Assembly: GCF_014137855.1 (NCBI RefSeq)
Contig: NZ_JACGWT010000002.1
Span: 1 to 64,000 of the forward strand
Source: Microlunatus kandeliicorticis
Lineage (GTDB): Bacteria > Actinomycetota > Actinomycetes > Propionibacteriales > Propionibacteriaceae
Length of the DNA stretch: 64,000 bases
Reading direction: 5' to 3'
Part shown: positions 18,560-26,945 of the stretch, piece after piece
Numbering within the stretch: the first letter of the stretch is position 1
Layout of the letters: every line of letters starts with the position of its first letter
The notes under the pieces: model-generated
What the model was told of the DNA's origin: nothing
Databases searched by the model: none
Seen by the model: the letters and a program-made list of their open reading frames with translations, nothing else
Translations under genes and position numbers: made by a program

Positions 18560-19471
18560 TCAGTCGAGCACCCGCGCGTACGCCGGCGTGTCCAGCGCCG
18601 CCTCGAGGCGCGGCTGGTCCTCGCGCCAGGCCTGCAGCACCAGGTGCACGGTCCAGCCGACCGTCCAGGCCACACACCGGTCCACCGACAGCCCGAGCCG
18701 CCGGCCGAGGTCCGCGGCGACGTCGAGCGCACAGCCGGCCGACTGGTCGTGCGCGACCATCCCGACGTCCGCGCACGGGTCCCCGACCTGCGGCATCGGG
18801 TCGATCAGCCGCCAGCCGAACGGACCCCCGGCGTCCGCGAGGACGTTCTTGACCAGCGGGTCACCGTGCAGCAGCACCGGGGTGACGTCGTCGGCCGCCA
18901 GCCCGTGGAGCAGCCGGCGGGCGTCCGGCAACCGGCGCAGGCCCACGGCCGCGCGGCCGGGTTCGCGATGGGTCCGGCGCTCGTGGCTGAGGTCGGCCAG
19001 CGCGACCCGCTCGAGCCGCGGGAGCACCGCGGCCGGCGTCGGGAACCGTCGGCCATCGGGCACACCGCAGCCGTGCAGCCGGCCGAGCAACCCGGCCACC
19101 ACCGCGACCGGCTCCGGGTCGTACGCGCCCGCGCTCGGGTCGACCGTCCGGCCCTCGTCGTGCGGGTCGCCGGCGGCGAGGGGCGCGCAGCGTGGCAGCG
19201 GGGTGCCCGGGCGCAACCGACGCGACAACAGCGCCGCGGAGACCGGGTCGCCCGCGACCGGTTCGAGCGCGGCACCGGTCCCGGCCCAGACCTCGAGCGC
19301 GGACGCCTCCCGCCGGTACTCCTCCGGGCTGGCCAGCAGCTTGAGCACGAGCTCGGCACCGTCGGTGCCGGTGGCCGCGAAGACGTCCGCCCGGAAGCCG
19401 CCGGACAGCCGGTCACCGACGCGCAGCGACCAGAGCGTGCGGCAGCGGTCGATCCGGGCGGTCAGGTCCAC
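18560..19471 (-). CDS. APH(6)/hydroxyurea phosphotransferase family kinase
   Basis: 303 residues. It resembles streptomycin 6-kinase family members: LWSLRVGDRLSGGFRADVF (nucleotide loop region), AELVLKLLASPEEYRREASAL, the catalytic loop VLLHGDPLVKNVLAD and the metal site WRLIDPMPQVGDPCADVGM. These enzymes phosphorylate aminoglycosides or hydroxyurea, but chromosomal copies often have unknown substrates. Its start lies inside the end of cydC, a 59-nt same-strand overlap. The conserved LWSLRVG block is encoded within or next to the overlap, so trimming the start would remove conserved residues. Confidence 0.85.
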   Translation of the reverse strand: MDLTARIDRCRTLWSLRVGDRLSGGFRADVFAATGTDGAELVLKLLASPEEYRREASALEVWAGTGAALEPVAGDPVSAALLSRRLRPGTPLPRCAPLAAGDPHDEGRTVDPSAGAYDPEPVAVVAGLLGRLHGCGVPDGRRFPTPAAVLPRLERVALADLSHERRTHREPGRAAVGLRRLPDARRLLHGLAADDVTPVLLHGDPLVKNVLADAGGPFGWRLIDPMPQVGDPCADVGMVAHDQSAGCALDVAADLGRRLGLSVDRCVAWTVGWTVHLVLQAWREDQPRLEAALDTPAYARVLD

Positions 19472-21122
19472 CGGCCCAGTCTGCGCCGGCGGCCCGCGGC
19501 CACTCCGGACCCACGGCGTGCGCGGTGACGTCGAGCACCGCGTCGCAGCGCGCGAACAACGCGGGGTCGTGGCCGATCACGATCACCGTCCGGCCCCGGG
19601 TGGCGCGGTCGATGGTGTCCAGCAGAGCCCGCGCGGTCGGCGCGTCGAGCTGGTCGGTCGGCTCGTCGAGCACCAGCACCGGGTCGTCGCGGAGCAGCAG
19701 CCGGGCCAGGGCGATCCGCCGGGCCTCGCCGCCGGAGACCTGGACGCCGTGCCGACCGACCAACCGGTCGGGCGGCAGGTCGAGACCGACCGCAGCGAGC
19801 GCGGCGGCGACCGCGGCGTCGTCGGCGTCCCGGCGTCCGATCCGCAGGTTCTCGGCCACCGTGGTGTCGAACAGGTGGGCGTCCTGGGCCAGGTAGCCCA
19901 CCGGGCCGCCGACCGCCGCCGTCCCGGCCAGCGGTGGGGTGAGACCGAGCAGCGTCGCGGCCAGCGTGGACTTGCCCGAGCCGCTCGGACCAATGATCCC
20001 GAGCCGCCGGCCGGGGCCGAGGTCGACGTCCAGACCGGTGAGCACCGGCCGCCCGGACCACCCGACCGTGAGGTCCCGCAGCCGCACCACCCCCGGGTCG
20101 GCCGGCTCGAGCGCACCGGCTCCGCCCGACCGCTCGCCGACGGTCGGGGCGCCGACGGTCGGGGCGAAGGCGTCGGTCCCCCGTCCGATCAGCAGGTCGT
20201 CGACCCGGCCGAGCGCGGCCCGGACCCGCGACCGGGTCTGCCAGGCCGCCGGCAACGTGGCCATCACGTCGTGCAGCCCGAGCGGGAGCAGCACCAGCAG
20301 GGCGAACAGCGGGCCGTCGACCCGACCGGCGGCCAGCGCCCCGGCCCCGATCACCAGCGCACCGGCGACCGCGGCCCCGGTGCTGAGGAACTGGGTCGCG
20401 GCGGCCACCGCGGTCCCGACCGCACGGCGGCGTTCCGCCCGCCGGATCCGGTCGTCCACCGCGGCCAGCCGGGCGAGCACGACGTCGGTGCGTCCGAGCA
20501 CGGCGAGCTCGGCAGCCGCGGTCGCGGTCTCGGCGGCGACCACCGTCGCCTCACCCCGGAGCGCGGCCAGCCCGGCGTCGGCCCGCGCCGACCAGCGTGC
20601 GGACGCCAGCGGCACCAGCACCGCGCCGACCAGCAGGCAGCCGAGCAGCCACAGCCCGGCGACCGGGACGATCGCTGCGGCCAGCAGCACGCCGAGCGCG
20701 AGCGTGACCAGGGCGGCGACCGCGGGCACCAGCACCCGGACCACCCGGTCCTGGACGGCCGCGACGTCGGCCACCACCCGGGCCAGCAGGTCACCACCGC
20801 GCCGTCCGATCCACGAGCGGCGGGTCATCGCCTCCCAGACGTCGACGCGCAGCCGGGCCTGCCGGTCGAGCCCGAGCCGGTGCCCGGTGAGCCGTTCGAG
20901 ATAGCGCAGGACGCCGCGGAACAGCCCGAACGCGCGGACCGCGACCACCGCGACCAGCAGGTAGAGCACCGGCGGGTGCTCGGCGGCGCGGGTGATCAAC
21001 CAGCCGGAGACCGCGAGCAGCGCCACCGCGCAGACCGACGAGCCGATCCCGGCAGCCAGCGGGGCGAGCGGTCCGGGGCGTCGCTCGGGCCCGTCCGGCG
21101 GGCGCCGGCGCACCCCGGTCAC
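19413..21122 (-). CDS. cydC: Glutathione/cysteine ABC exporter subunit CydC
   Basis: 569 residues, GTG start overlapping the cydD stop (GTGA). Six-helix membrane domain (residues ~20-300) then ATPase with Walker A GPSGSGKST, Q-loop YLAQDAHLFDTTV, signature VSGGEARRIALARLL and Walker B VLVLDEPTDQL. CydC pairs with CydD to export thiols needed to assemble cytochrome bd. The ~30-residue C-terminal tail beyond the ATPase is Pro/Arg-rich and runs 59 nt into the downstream kinase gene. A linker holds a short repeat (APTVGAPTVG). Confidence 0.93.
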   Translation of the reverse strand: MTGVRRRPPDGPERRPGPLAPLAAGIGSSVCAVALLAVSGWLITRAAEHPPVLYLLVAVVAVRAFGLFRGVLRYLERLTGHRLGLDRQARLRVDVWEAMTRRSWIGRRGGDLLARVVADVAAVQDRVVRVLVPAVAALVTLALGVLLAAAIVPVAGLWLLGCLLVGAVLVPLASARWSARADAGLAALRGEATVVAAETATAAAELAVLGRTDVVLARLAAVDDRIRRAERRRAVGTAVAAATQFLSTGAAVAGALVIGAGALAAGRVDGPLFALLVLLPLGLHDVMATLPAAWQTRSRVRAALGRVDDLLIGRGTDAFAPTVGAPTVGERSGGAGALEPADPGVVRLRDLTVGWSGRPVLTGLDVDLGPGRRLGIIGPSGSGKSTLAATLLGLTPPLAGTAAVGGPVGYLAQDAHLFDTTVAENLRIGRRDADDAAVAAALAAVGLDLPPDRLVGRHGVQVSGGEARRIALARLLLRDDPVLVLDEPTDQLDAPTARALLDTIDRATRGRTVIVIGHDPALFARCDAVLDVTAHAVGPEWPRAAGADWAGGPDRPDRPLPHALVAARR

Positions 21123-22834
21123 CGGTCGGTCCTGACCACGCGGTCGGCCGCGGCCAGCAGCGCCGGACGGTGGCTGACCACCAGGGCCGCGGCGCCGAGC
21201 GCACGGACCCGGGCGAGCACGGCCTGCTCGCGGGCCGGGTCGAGCCCGGCGGTCGGCTCGTCCATGATCACCAGCTGGGCGCCGGCCGCCTCCACCTGCA
21301 GCAACGCGCGGGCCACCGCGACCCTCCGGCGCTGCCCGGTCGAGAGCCCCTCGCCGCCGGGCAGCACCGGCGAGTCGGGGTGGAGGTCGTCGACCCCCGC
21401 CCCGGCCAGCGCGCTGTGGATGGACGCGTCCGAGGCCGTCGGGACCGCCAGCCGGAGCTGGTCGGCCACCGTGCCGGCCAGCAGGGTCGGCGCCTGCGGC
21501 ACCCAGGCGATCGCGCGACGCCAGCGCTCGGGATCGCGGAGCGGCTGCACCGTCCGCCCGCCCTGCCGGACCAGCACCCGGCCGCGGTCCGGACGCTGGA
21601 GCCCCAGCAGCACCGCGAGCGCGGTGCTCTTCCCCGAGCCGCTGGGCCCGGCCAGCGCGACCAGTTCCCCCGGGCCGACCCGGAGACTGAGTGGCGCGAG
21701 CCGGCCGTCGACCGCGACCCCGTCCAGCGTCAGGGCGTCGACCTGCAGCCGCGGATCGAACGCCTCCTCGGAGCTCGGAACGGCCTGAGCGGTCGGAGAG
21801 GGCAGAGCGGTCGGAGAGGGCAGGGCCGGCGCCTCGGCGATCCGGGCGAACGCGGTCTCGGCGGCGGCCGCCCCGTCGGCCGACTCGTGGAAGTGGGTGC
21901 CGACCTGGCGCAGCGGCAGGAAGGCCTCGGGCGCGAGCAGCAGCACGAAGAGCGCCGTGCCGAGGTCGAGGTGGCCGCCGACCAGCCGCAGCCCGACGGT
22001 GACCGCCACCACCGCCACCGACAGGGTGGCCAGCAGCTCGAGCACCAGCGCGGAGAGGAAGGTGGTGCGGAGCACGGTCATCGTCTCGGACGCGTGCGCG
22101 GTCTCGGTCCGCCGCAAGCCCTCGACCTGCGCGCGGGCCCGGCCGAACACCTGAAGCGTGGGCAGCCCGTCGACGAGGTCGGCGAAGTGGTGGGCCAACC
22201 GGGACTGGACCCGCTGGCGCCGGGCGACCTCGTCGCGGGTGTGCCAGCCGACCAGCACCATGAACACCGGGATCAACGGCAGGGTGAGCGCGAGGATCAG
22301 CGCCGAGAGCGGGTCGGCCGACAGCACCGCGACCCCGACCACCAGCGGCACCACCACGGCGAGCACCAGGGCCGGCAGGTACCGGCCGAAGTAGCCGTCG
22401 AGCCCGTCGAGACCCTCGGTGACCAGGTCGGCCAGCCGGCCGCCGTCGGCGCCGGCGTCGCCCTGCCGGACCCGCGCGGCCAGCAGCTCGGACCGGAGAT
22501 CGGCCTTGACCCGGGTCGCCGCCCCGGCCGCGAGCAGCGGGGTGAGCGCGGCGAGCACCGCCCGCACGGCGAGGACCACGACCACCGGCGGCAGCACGTC
22601 CAGCGCCGCGTCCCACCCGCCGGCGGGAGCGGCGACCAGCCGGGTGACCGCGCGGCTGAGGAACCAGGCCTGCGCCACCACGACCAGCGCGGTGAGCGAG
22701 CCGACGGCCACCAGCCCGGCCAGCCGCAGCCGGGCCGGCCGGCTCCGCGACCACAGCCGCGGGTCGACCGGACCGCGCCGACGGGCCGGCGTCCTCCCGG
22801 TGCCGGGGGCGGCGGTCGGGGCGAGGGCGGCCAT
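21119..22834 (-). CDS. cydD: Glutathione/cysteine ABC exporter subunit CydD
   Basis: 571 residues, ATG overlapping the cydB stop by one base (TGATG). Membrane domain (residues ~30-320), then ATPase with GPSGSGKSTALAVLL, Q-loop WVPQAPTLLAG, signature LSTGQRRRVAVARAL and VIMDEPTAGLDPA. The signature has T for the usual second G (LSTGQ), and CydC shows its own variant (VSGGEA), so both sites can be judged functional but unequal. A linker carries the repeat ALPSPTALPSPT. With CydC it supplies reductant outside the membrane for bd oxidase maturation. Confidence 0.93.
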   Translation of the reverse strand: MAALAPTAAPGTGRTPARRRGPVDPRLWSRSRPARLRLAGLVAVGSLTALVVVAQAWFLSRAVTRLVAAPAGGWDAALDVLPPVVVVLAVRAVLAALTPLLAAGAATRVKADLRSELLAARVRQGDAGADGGRLADLVTEGLDGLDGYFGRYLPALVLAVVVPLVVGVAVLSADPLSALILALTLPLIPVFMVLVGWHTRDEVARRQRVQSRLAHHFADLVDGLPTLQVFGRARAQVEGLRRTETAHASETMTVLRTTFLSALVLELLATLSVAVVAVTVGLRLVGGHLDLGTALFVLLLAPEAFLPLRQVGTHFHESADGAAAAETAFARIAEAPALPSPTALPSPTAQAVPSSEEAFDPRLQVDALTLDGVAVDGRLAPLSLRVGPGELVALAGPSGSGKSTALAVLLGLQRPDRGRVLVRQGGRTVQPLRDPERWRRAIAWVPQAPTLLAGTVADQLRLAVPTASDASIHSALAGAGVDDLHPDSPVLPGGEGLSTGQRRRVAVARALLQVEAAGAQLVIMDEPTAGLDPAREQAVLARVRALGAAALVVSHRPALLAAADRVVRTDR

Positions 22835-23877
22835 CAGTGGTCCACCGGGATCGCCGTGACCCGCAGCCGGCGCCGGAACACCCAGTAGCTCCAGGCCTGG
22901 TAGGCCAGCACGAACGGGGTGGCCACGGCCGCGGCCCAGGTCATGATCGTCAACGTGTAGTCGGTGGACGAGGCGTTGGTCACGGTCAGGCTCCACGCCG
23001 GGTCGAGGGTGCTCGGCAGCACCGCCGGGAACAGCCCGACGAACCAGGCGGCCACCATCGCCCCGACCGTCACCGCGGTGCCGACGAAGGCCCACCCCTC
23101 GCGGCCCCGCCGGTTCGCCAGCAGCGCGCCGGCGAGGGCGAGCACCGCGACCAGGCTGAGCACCAGCGCGGCGAGCAGGCCCGGCGCCGTCCGCCCCTCG
23201 GCGGTCGCCGAGGCGCCACCGGCCCGCAGGGCGACCAGCGAGCCGAGCGTCCCGGCCACCAGCAGCACGACCACCGGGCCGAACCGCCGCGCCAGCCGGG
23301 CGGCCCGGACGCGGACCTCGCCGTCGGTCTTGAGCGCGACGAAGACCGCCCCGTGCAGCACGCAGAGCGCGAACACCGCGAGCCCGCTGAGCAACGGGAA
23401 CGGCCGCAGCAGCGCGCCCGGCGACCCGACCAGCTCGCCGCGGGCGTCGACCGGGACCCCGGCGACGACGTTGCCGAAGGCGATCCCCCAGAGCAGCGCG
23501 GCGGCCGCGGAGCTGACGGTGATCGCGACGTCCCACCGACGCCGCCAGGCCGCCTCGGGCCGCTTGCTGCGGTAGTCGATGCCGACCAGCCGGACGATCA
23601 GCGCGACCAGGATGGCCAGCATCAGCAGGTAGAAGCCGCTGAAGACGGTGGCGTACCAGTCGGGGAAGGCGGCGAACATCGCCCCGGCGGCGACGATCAC
23701 CCACACCTCGTTGGCGTCGAAGTGCGGGCCGATGGTGTTGATCACCTGCCGGCGCTCGCGGTCGTCACGGCCGAGCACGCCGACCAGCGTGCCGACCCCG
23801 AAGTCGAAGCCCTCGAGGACGAAGTACCCGGTCCACAGGAACGCGATCAACGCGAACCAGACGGTGTGGAGCTCCAT
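22834..23877 (-). CDS. cydB: Cytochrome bd ubiquinol/menaquinol oxidase subunit II
   Basis: 347 residues, about nine transmembrane helices. The family N-terminus is clear (ELHTVWFALIAFLWTGYFVLEGFDFGVGTL), as is the NEVWVIVAAGAMFAAFPDWYATVFSGFYL block. It forms the second half of the bd oxidase with CydA. It lies 24 nt downstream of cydA and one base over cydD, so all four cyd genes form one transcript. Confidence 0.96.
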   Translation of the reverse strand: MELHTVWFALIAFLWTGYFVLEGFDFGVGTLVGVLGRDDRERRQVINTIGPHFDANEVWVIVAAGAMFAAFPDWYATVFSGFYLLMLAILVALIVRLVGIDYRSKRPEAAWRRRWDVAITVSSAAAALLWGIAFGNVVAGVPVDARGELVGSPGALLRPFPLLSGLAVFALCVLHGAVFVALKTDGEVRVRAARLARRFGPVVVLLVAGTLGSLVALRAGGASATAEGRTAPGLLAALVLSLVAVLALAGALLANRRGREGWAFVGTAVTVGAMVAAWFVGLFPAVLPSTLDPAWSLTVTNASSTDYTLTIMTWAAAVATPFVLAYQAWSYWVFRRRLRVTAIPVDH

Positions 23878-23901
23878 CGCGATCTCTCCTCGTCCTTCGG
23901 C

Positions 23902-25410
23902 TCAGTAGGCGAACTCGAGCGGACGGTCGGTCACGTCGACCGCCCTGGACGCGCCCCCGGCGGCGTCGTCCCCGGCGTTCCCGCCGCCGGCCTGCTCGTC
24001 GGTCACCGCGGCCGGCAGCCCGGCCCGGATGTAGCGGAGCAGCAGCCGCACCTCGACCACCGCGAGGACGCCGTAGAGCAGCGTGAACACCCCGAGCGAG
24101 ATCAGCACCTCGGCCACCCTGGTGCTCGGCGAGACGCCGTCGGCGGTCTTGAGCAGCCCGAAGACCAGCCAGGGCTGCCGCCCCGTCTCGGTGAAGATCC
24201 AGCCGATCGAGTTGGCGAACAGCGGCAGCAGCGGCAGCGCGACCAGCAGCGGGCGCCACCAGCGGCTGACGATCGGGCGACCGGTGGCCGCCCGCGACCG
24301 GCGGACCGACCACAGCAGCAGGGCACCGACGGCCATCCCGGCCACCCCGAGCGCGATCATCCAGCGGAAGGTCCAGTAGGTCAGCGGGATGTACGGCGCG
24401 TACTCCCCCGGGCCGTAGGCGGCGGCGTACTGGGCCTGCAGGTCGTTGATCCCCGACACCCGGCCGTCGAAGGTGCCGGTGGCCAGGAAGGAGAGCAGCC
24501 GCGGCACGGTGATCGCCCACAGCTCGTGCCGTCCGTCGGGAGTGCCGATGGTCAGCACCGAGAACGACGCCGGCTGTTCGGTGCGGTAGAGCGCCTCGGC
24601 GGCGGCCATCTTCATCGGCTGCACCCGGGTCATCACCTTGCCCTGCAGGTCACCGGAGACGAGCACGCCGAGCCCGGCGACCAGCAGCGTGGTGGCGCCG
24701 ACCCGCACCGAGGTCAGCCAGGCGGCGACGTCGCGGCCCGGGCCCTCGGCGGGCGTCGTGCCGCGGGCCGCGCGGAGCAGGTGCCAGCCGCCGACCGCGG
24801 CGAGGAACGCACCGCCGACCATGAAGCAGCCGAAGATCTGGTGCGGGAAGGTGACCAGCACCACCGGGTTGGTGAACACCGCGCCGATGTCGGTGAGCTC
24901 GGCCCGGCCGCTGACCGGGTCGATCCGGTAGCCGACCGGGTGCTGCATGAACGAGTTGGCGGCCAGGATGAAGTAGGCGCTGAGCACGGTGCCGATCGCC
25001 GCGGCCCAGATGGTGGCCAGGTGCAGCCGCTTCGGCAGCCGACCCCAGCCGAACACCCACAGCCCGAGGAAGGTCGACTCGAGGAAGAAGGCCAGCAGCC
25101 CCTCGAGCGCGAGCGGGGCGCCGAAGACGTCACCGACGAACCGGGAGTAGGCGCTCCAGTTCATCCCGAACTGGAACTCCTGGACGATGCCGGTCACCAC
25201 GCCGAGGGCGAAGTTGATCAGGAACAGCTTGCCGAAGAACTTGGTCAACCGGAGGAAGCGGTCCGACCCGGTCCGCACCCAGGCGGTCTGCAGCCCGGCG
25301 ACCAGTCCGGCCAGACCGATGGTCATCGGGACGAAGAAGAAGTGGTAGACGGTGGTGATGGCGAACTGCCACCGCGACAGCGTGACCGGGTTCAGGAATT
25401 CCGGGCCCAT
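23902..25410 (-). CDS. cydA: Cytochrome bd oxidase subunit I
   Basis: 502 residues from ATG 25410, preceded by GGAGGAG; a frame reaching 25503 is rejected because it would cross the promoter. Subunit I carries hemes b558, b595 and d: the N-terminal SRWQFAITTVYHFFFVPMTIG holds one heme histidine and the signature GRQPWLVFGLLKT is present near residue 400. The quinol (Q) loop is the short version expected in actinobacteria. The enzyme reduces oxygen with high affinity without pumping protons. First gene of cydABDC; the promoter carries two dyads facing blaI. Confidence 0.97.
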   Translation of the reverse strand: MGPEFLNPVTLSRWQFAITTVYHFFFVPMTIGLAGLVAGLQTAWVRTGSDRFLRLTKFFGKLFLINFALGVVTGIVQEFQFGMNWSAYSRFVGDVFGAPLALEGLLAFFLESTFLGLWVFGWGRLPKRLHLATIWAAAIGTVLSAYFILAANSFMQHPVGYRIDPVSGRAELTDIGAVFTNPVVLVTFPHQIFGCFMVGGAFLAAVGGWHLLRAARGTTPAEGPGRDVAAWLTSVRVGATTLLVAGLGVLVSGDLQGKVMTRVQPMKMAAAEALYRTEQPASFSVLTIGTPDGRHELWAITVPRLLSFLATGTFDGRVSGINDLQAQYAAAYGPGEYAPYIPLTYWTFRWMIALGVAGMAVGALLLWSVRRSRAATGRPIVSRWWRPLLVALPLLPLFANSIGWIFTETGRQPWLVFGLLKTADGVSPSTRVAEVLISLGVFTLLYGVLAVVEVRLLLRYIRAGLPAAVTDEQAGGGNAGDDAAGGASRAVDVTDRPLEFAY

Positions 25411-25430
25411 CTCGAGCTCCTCCGCTTGAC

Positions 25431-25476
25431 TACTACAGAGCCTAGTACGTGCGCATCCGTACGTCTCTGTGTAGTA
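25431..25476. promoter_or_regulatory. BlaI-type operator pair in the cydA-blaI divergent promoter
   Basis: Two 17-bp dyads: TACTA-N7-TAGTA at 25431-25447 and TACGT-N7-TAGTA at 25460-25476, 29 bp apart. The left dyad overlaps a possible cydA -10 (minus-strand TAGGCT, 25439-25444). BlaI/MecI/CopY repressors bind dyads containing TACTA/TAGTA or TACA/TGTA half-sites, and a BlaI gene starts 44 bp away. Confidence 0.7.
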
Positions 25477-25507
25477 CGTCACCTCGCGTAGTCGCCGGTC
25501 CACCGCC

Positions 25508-25513
25508 TAGGCT
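25508..25513 (+). promoter_or_regulatory. -10 element, leaderless blaI-type gene
   Basis: TAGGCT, then GGACGC, then GTG 25520. Confidence 0.6.
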
Positions 25514-25519
25514 GGACGC

Positions 25520-25894
25520 GTGAACGCGCTCGGAGACCTCGAACGGCAGGTGATGGACCGGCTGTGGGCCGACCCGGCGCCGCAGTCCGTCCGCGAGGTC
25601 CACCAGGCGCTCAGCCGGGACCGCGAGCTCGCCTACACCACGGTGATGACCGTGCTCGACCGGCTGGCCAAGAAGGGGCTGGTCCGCCGCGAGCGGGACG
25701 GCCGCGCCTACCGCTACCAGGCCGGACAGACCCGCGACGAGCTGGTCGCCGAGCTGATGCACAGCACGCTGGCCGACGAGCTCTCCGACCGCGAGGACGA
25801 CCGGACGGCCGCACTGGTGGCCTTCGTCGGCCGCGTGAGCCCGGACGAGGCGGCCGCCATGCGCGCCGCCCTGGACCGGCTCGAGGGACGATGA
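25520..25894 (+). CDS. BlaI/MecI/CopY family repressor
   Basis: 124 residues, GTG start. Winged helix domain at residues 1-75 (LGDLERQVMDRLW..SVREVHQAL..AYTTVMTVLDRLAKKGLVRRERDGRAYRYQ), then a dimerisation helix region. Members repress beta-lactamase, copper or respiratory genes and are inactivated by proteolysis from an M56 membrane protease. Such a protease is encoded 70 nt downstream. BlaI cleavage normally falls between helix and dimer domain; the matching stretch (YQAGQTRDELVAELMH) is present. The likely targets are its own promoter and cydABDC. Confidence 0.92.
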   Translation: MNALGDLERQVMDRLWADPAPQSVREVHQALSRDRELAYTTVMTVLDRLAKKGLVRRERDGRAYRYQAGQTRDELVAELMHSTLADELSDREDDRTAALVAFVGRVSPDEAAAMRAALDRLEGR

Positions 25895-25964
25895 CCCACC
25901 CGCCGGCACGCTGACCTGCCCTCGGGCGTGGTGATGACGTGGCATCGACGAGCGAGGGTGTGAC

Positions 25965-26930
25965 GTGACCCCGGCGCCGCTGCGGGACCTCCTGCTCGGC
26001 ACGGTCCCCGAGACGACGGCGCTCGCCCTCGGCCTGCTCACGCTGGTGCTGGTCGGGCCCGGTCCGCTCTGGGTCCGGCGCTGGCCCTTCCTGCCCCGGG
26101 TCCCCCGGGCCGCGGTCACCCTGTGGCAGGCGGGCACCGTCGCCTCCCTGGTCGCGGTCACGCTGGCCGGCGCCGTCGCGGTGCGGGCCGCGCTCGCCGG
26201 CGACCGACCGCGGGGGACGCTCGGGGCGGCGCTGATCGCCCTGGACACCGTGATCGCCCTCTTCGCGGTGCTGGTGCTGGCCCGGCTCGCCTGGTCGCTG
26301 GTCACCGTGGCCCGTCGCACCCGGGCACGCCGGGCCCGGCACCGGGCGGCGGTCGACCTGCTCGGCCAGGTCGACGAGCGCGCCGCGCTGCCCGGGCTCC
26401 GCGTGGTGGCCGGTTCGTTCCCGCTCGCCTACTGCCTGCCCTCGCTCCGCGCCTCGCGGGTGGTGGTGAGCTCGGCGACCCTGGCCGCGCTCGACGCCGA
26501 CGAGCTGCGCGCGGTGCTCGCCCACGAGGAGGCGCACCTGCGGGCTCGGCACGACGTCGTGCTCGACACCTTCACCGCCCTGCACCAGGCGTTCCCGCAC
26601 CTGGTCCGCAGCGAGATCCCGGCCGAGCAGTGCCGGCTGCTGGTCGAGATGCTCGCCGACGACGCGGCCGTCCGGCGGGTCGGGCGACTGCCGCTCGCCC
26701 ACGCGCTGGTCGCACTGGCCGGCGCCCCGGTCCCCCGTGAGGCCCTGGCCGCCGGGCGGCACGCGGTGGCCGAGCGGGTCGACCGGCTCGGCCGCCCGGT
26801 CACCCGGCGGACCCGAGCGCTGGCCGGTGCGCTCTACCTGCTCGCGGTCTCGCTGGTGGCCAGCGGACCGCTGGTGCTCGTCGTCGTGCCGAGCATGCTC
26901 CGCGCTGTTGCCAACATGTTGTCAATATGA
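25965..26930 (+). CDS. M56 family membrane metallopeptidase
   Basis: 321 residues, GTG start with GAGGG upstream. Membrane helices lie near residues 15-35, 50-75, 88-110 and 290-315. The zinc site is H187-E-E-A-H191 (LAHEEAHLRARHD) with a likely third ligand at E228 (LVEMLADDA). It lacks the C-terminal penicillin-binding sensor domain of BlaR1/MecR1, so its signal is not a beta-lactam bound there. It probably cleaves the neighbouring BlaI repressor to induce its targets. The stop codon lies inside the palindromic element that precedes the next gene. Confidence 0.9.
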   Translation: MTPAPLRDLLLGTVPETTALALGLLTLVLVGPGPLWVRRWPFLPRVPRAAVTLWQAGTVASLVAVTLAGAVAVRAALAGDRPRGTLGAALIALDTVIALFAVLVLARLAWSLVTVARRTRARRARHRAAVDLLGQVDERAALPGLRVVAGSFPLAYCLPSLRASRVVVSSATLAALDADELRAVLAHEEAHLRARHDVVLDTFTALHQAFPHLVRSEIPAEQCRLLVEMLADDAAVRRVGRLPLAHALVALAGAPVPREALAAGRHAVAERVDRLGRPVTRRTRALAGALYLLAVSLVASGPLVLVVVPSMLRAVANMLSI

Positions 26931-26945
26931 CAACATGTTGTCAAT
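26912..26945 (+). promoter_or_regulatory. Operator array before the PfpI-MarR operon
   Basis: The 15-mer CAACATGTTGTCAAT is repeated exactly at 26912-26926 and 26931-26945 (19-bp period). Each copy contains the palindrome CAACATGTTG, and the junction forms TTGTCA-ATA-TGACAA. It spans the M56 stop codon and the first start codons of the next gene, and is conspicuously AT-rich for this genome. This is a typical MarR-type site, and a MarR regulator is the second gene of the operon. Confidence 0.75.

Noticed and set aside
22837-25491. Open frame of ~880 codons opposite cydB and cydA
   Set aside because: Shadow frame; the minus-strand genes carry all conserved motifs.
25520-26930. Beta-lactam resistance module (BlaI-BlaR1)
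   Set aside because: No beta-lactamase gene nearby and the M56 protein lacks the penicillin-binding sensor domain.
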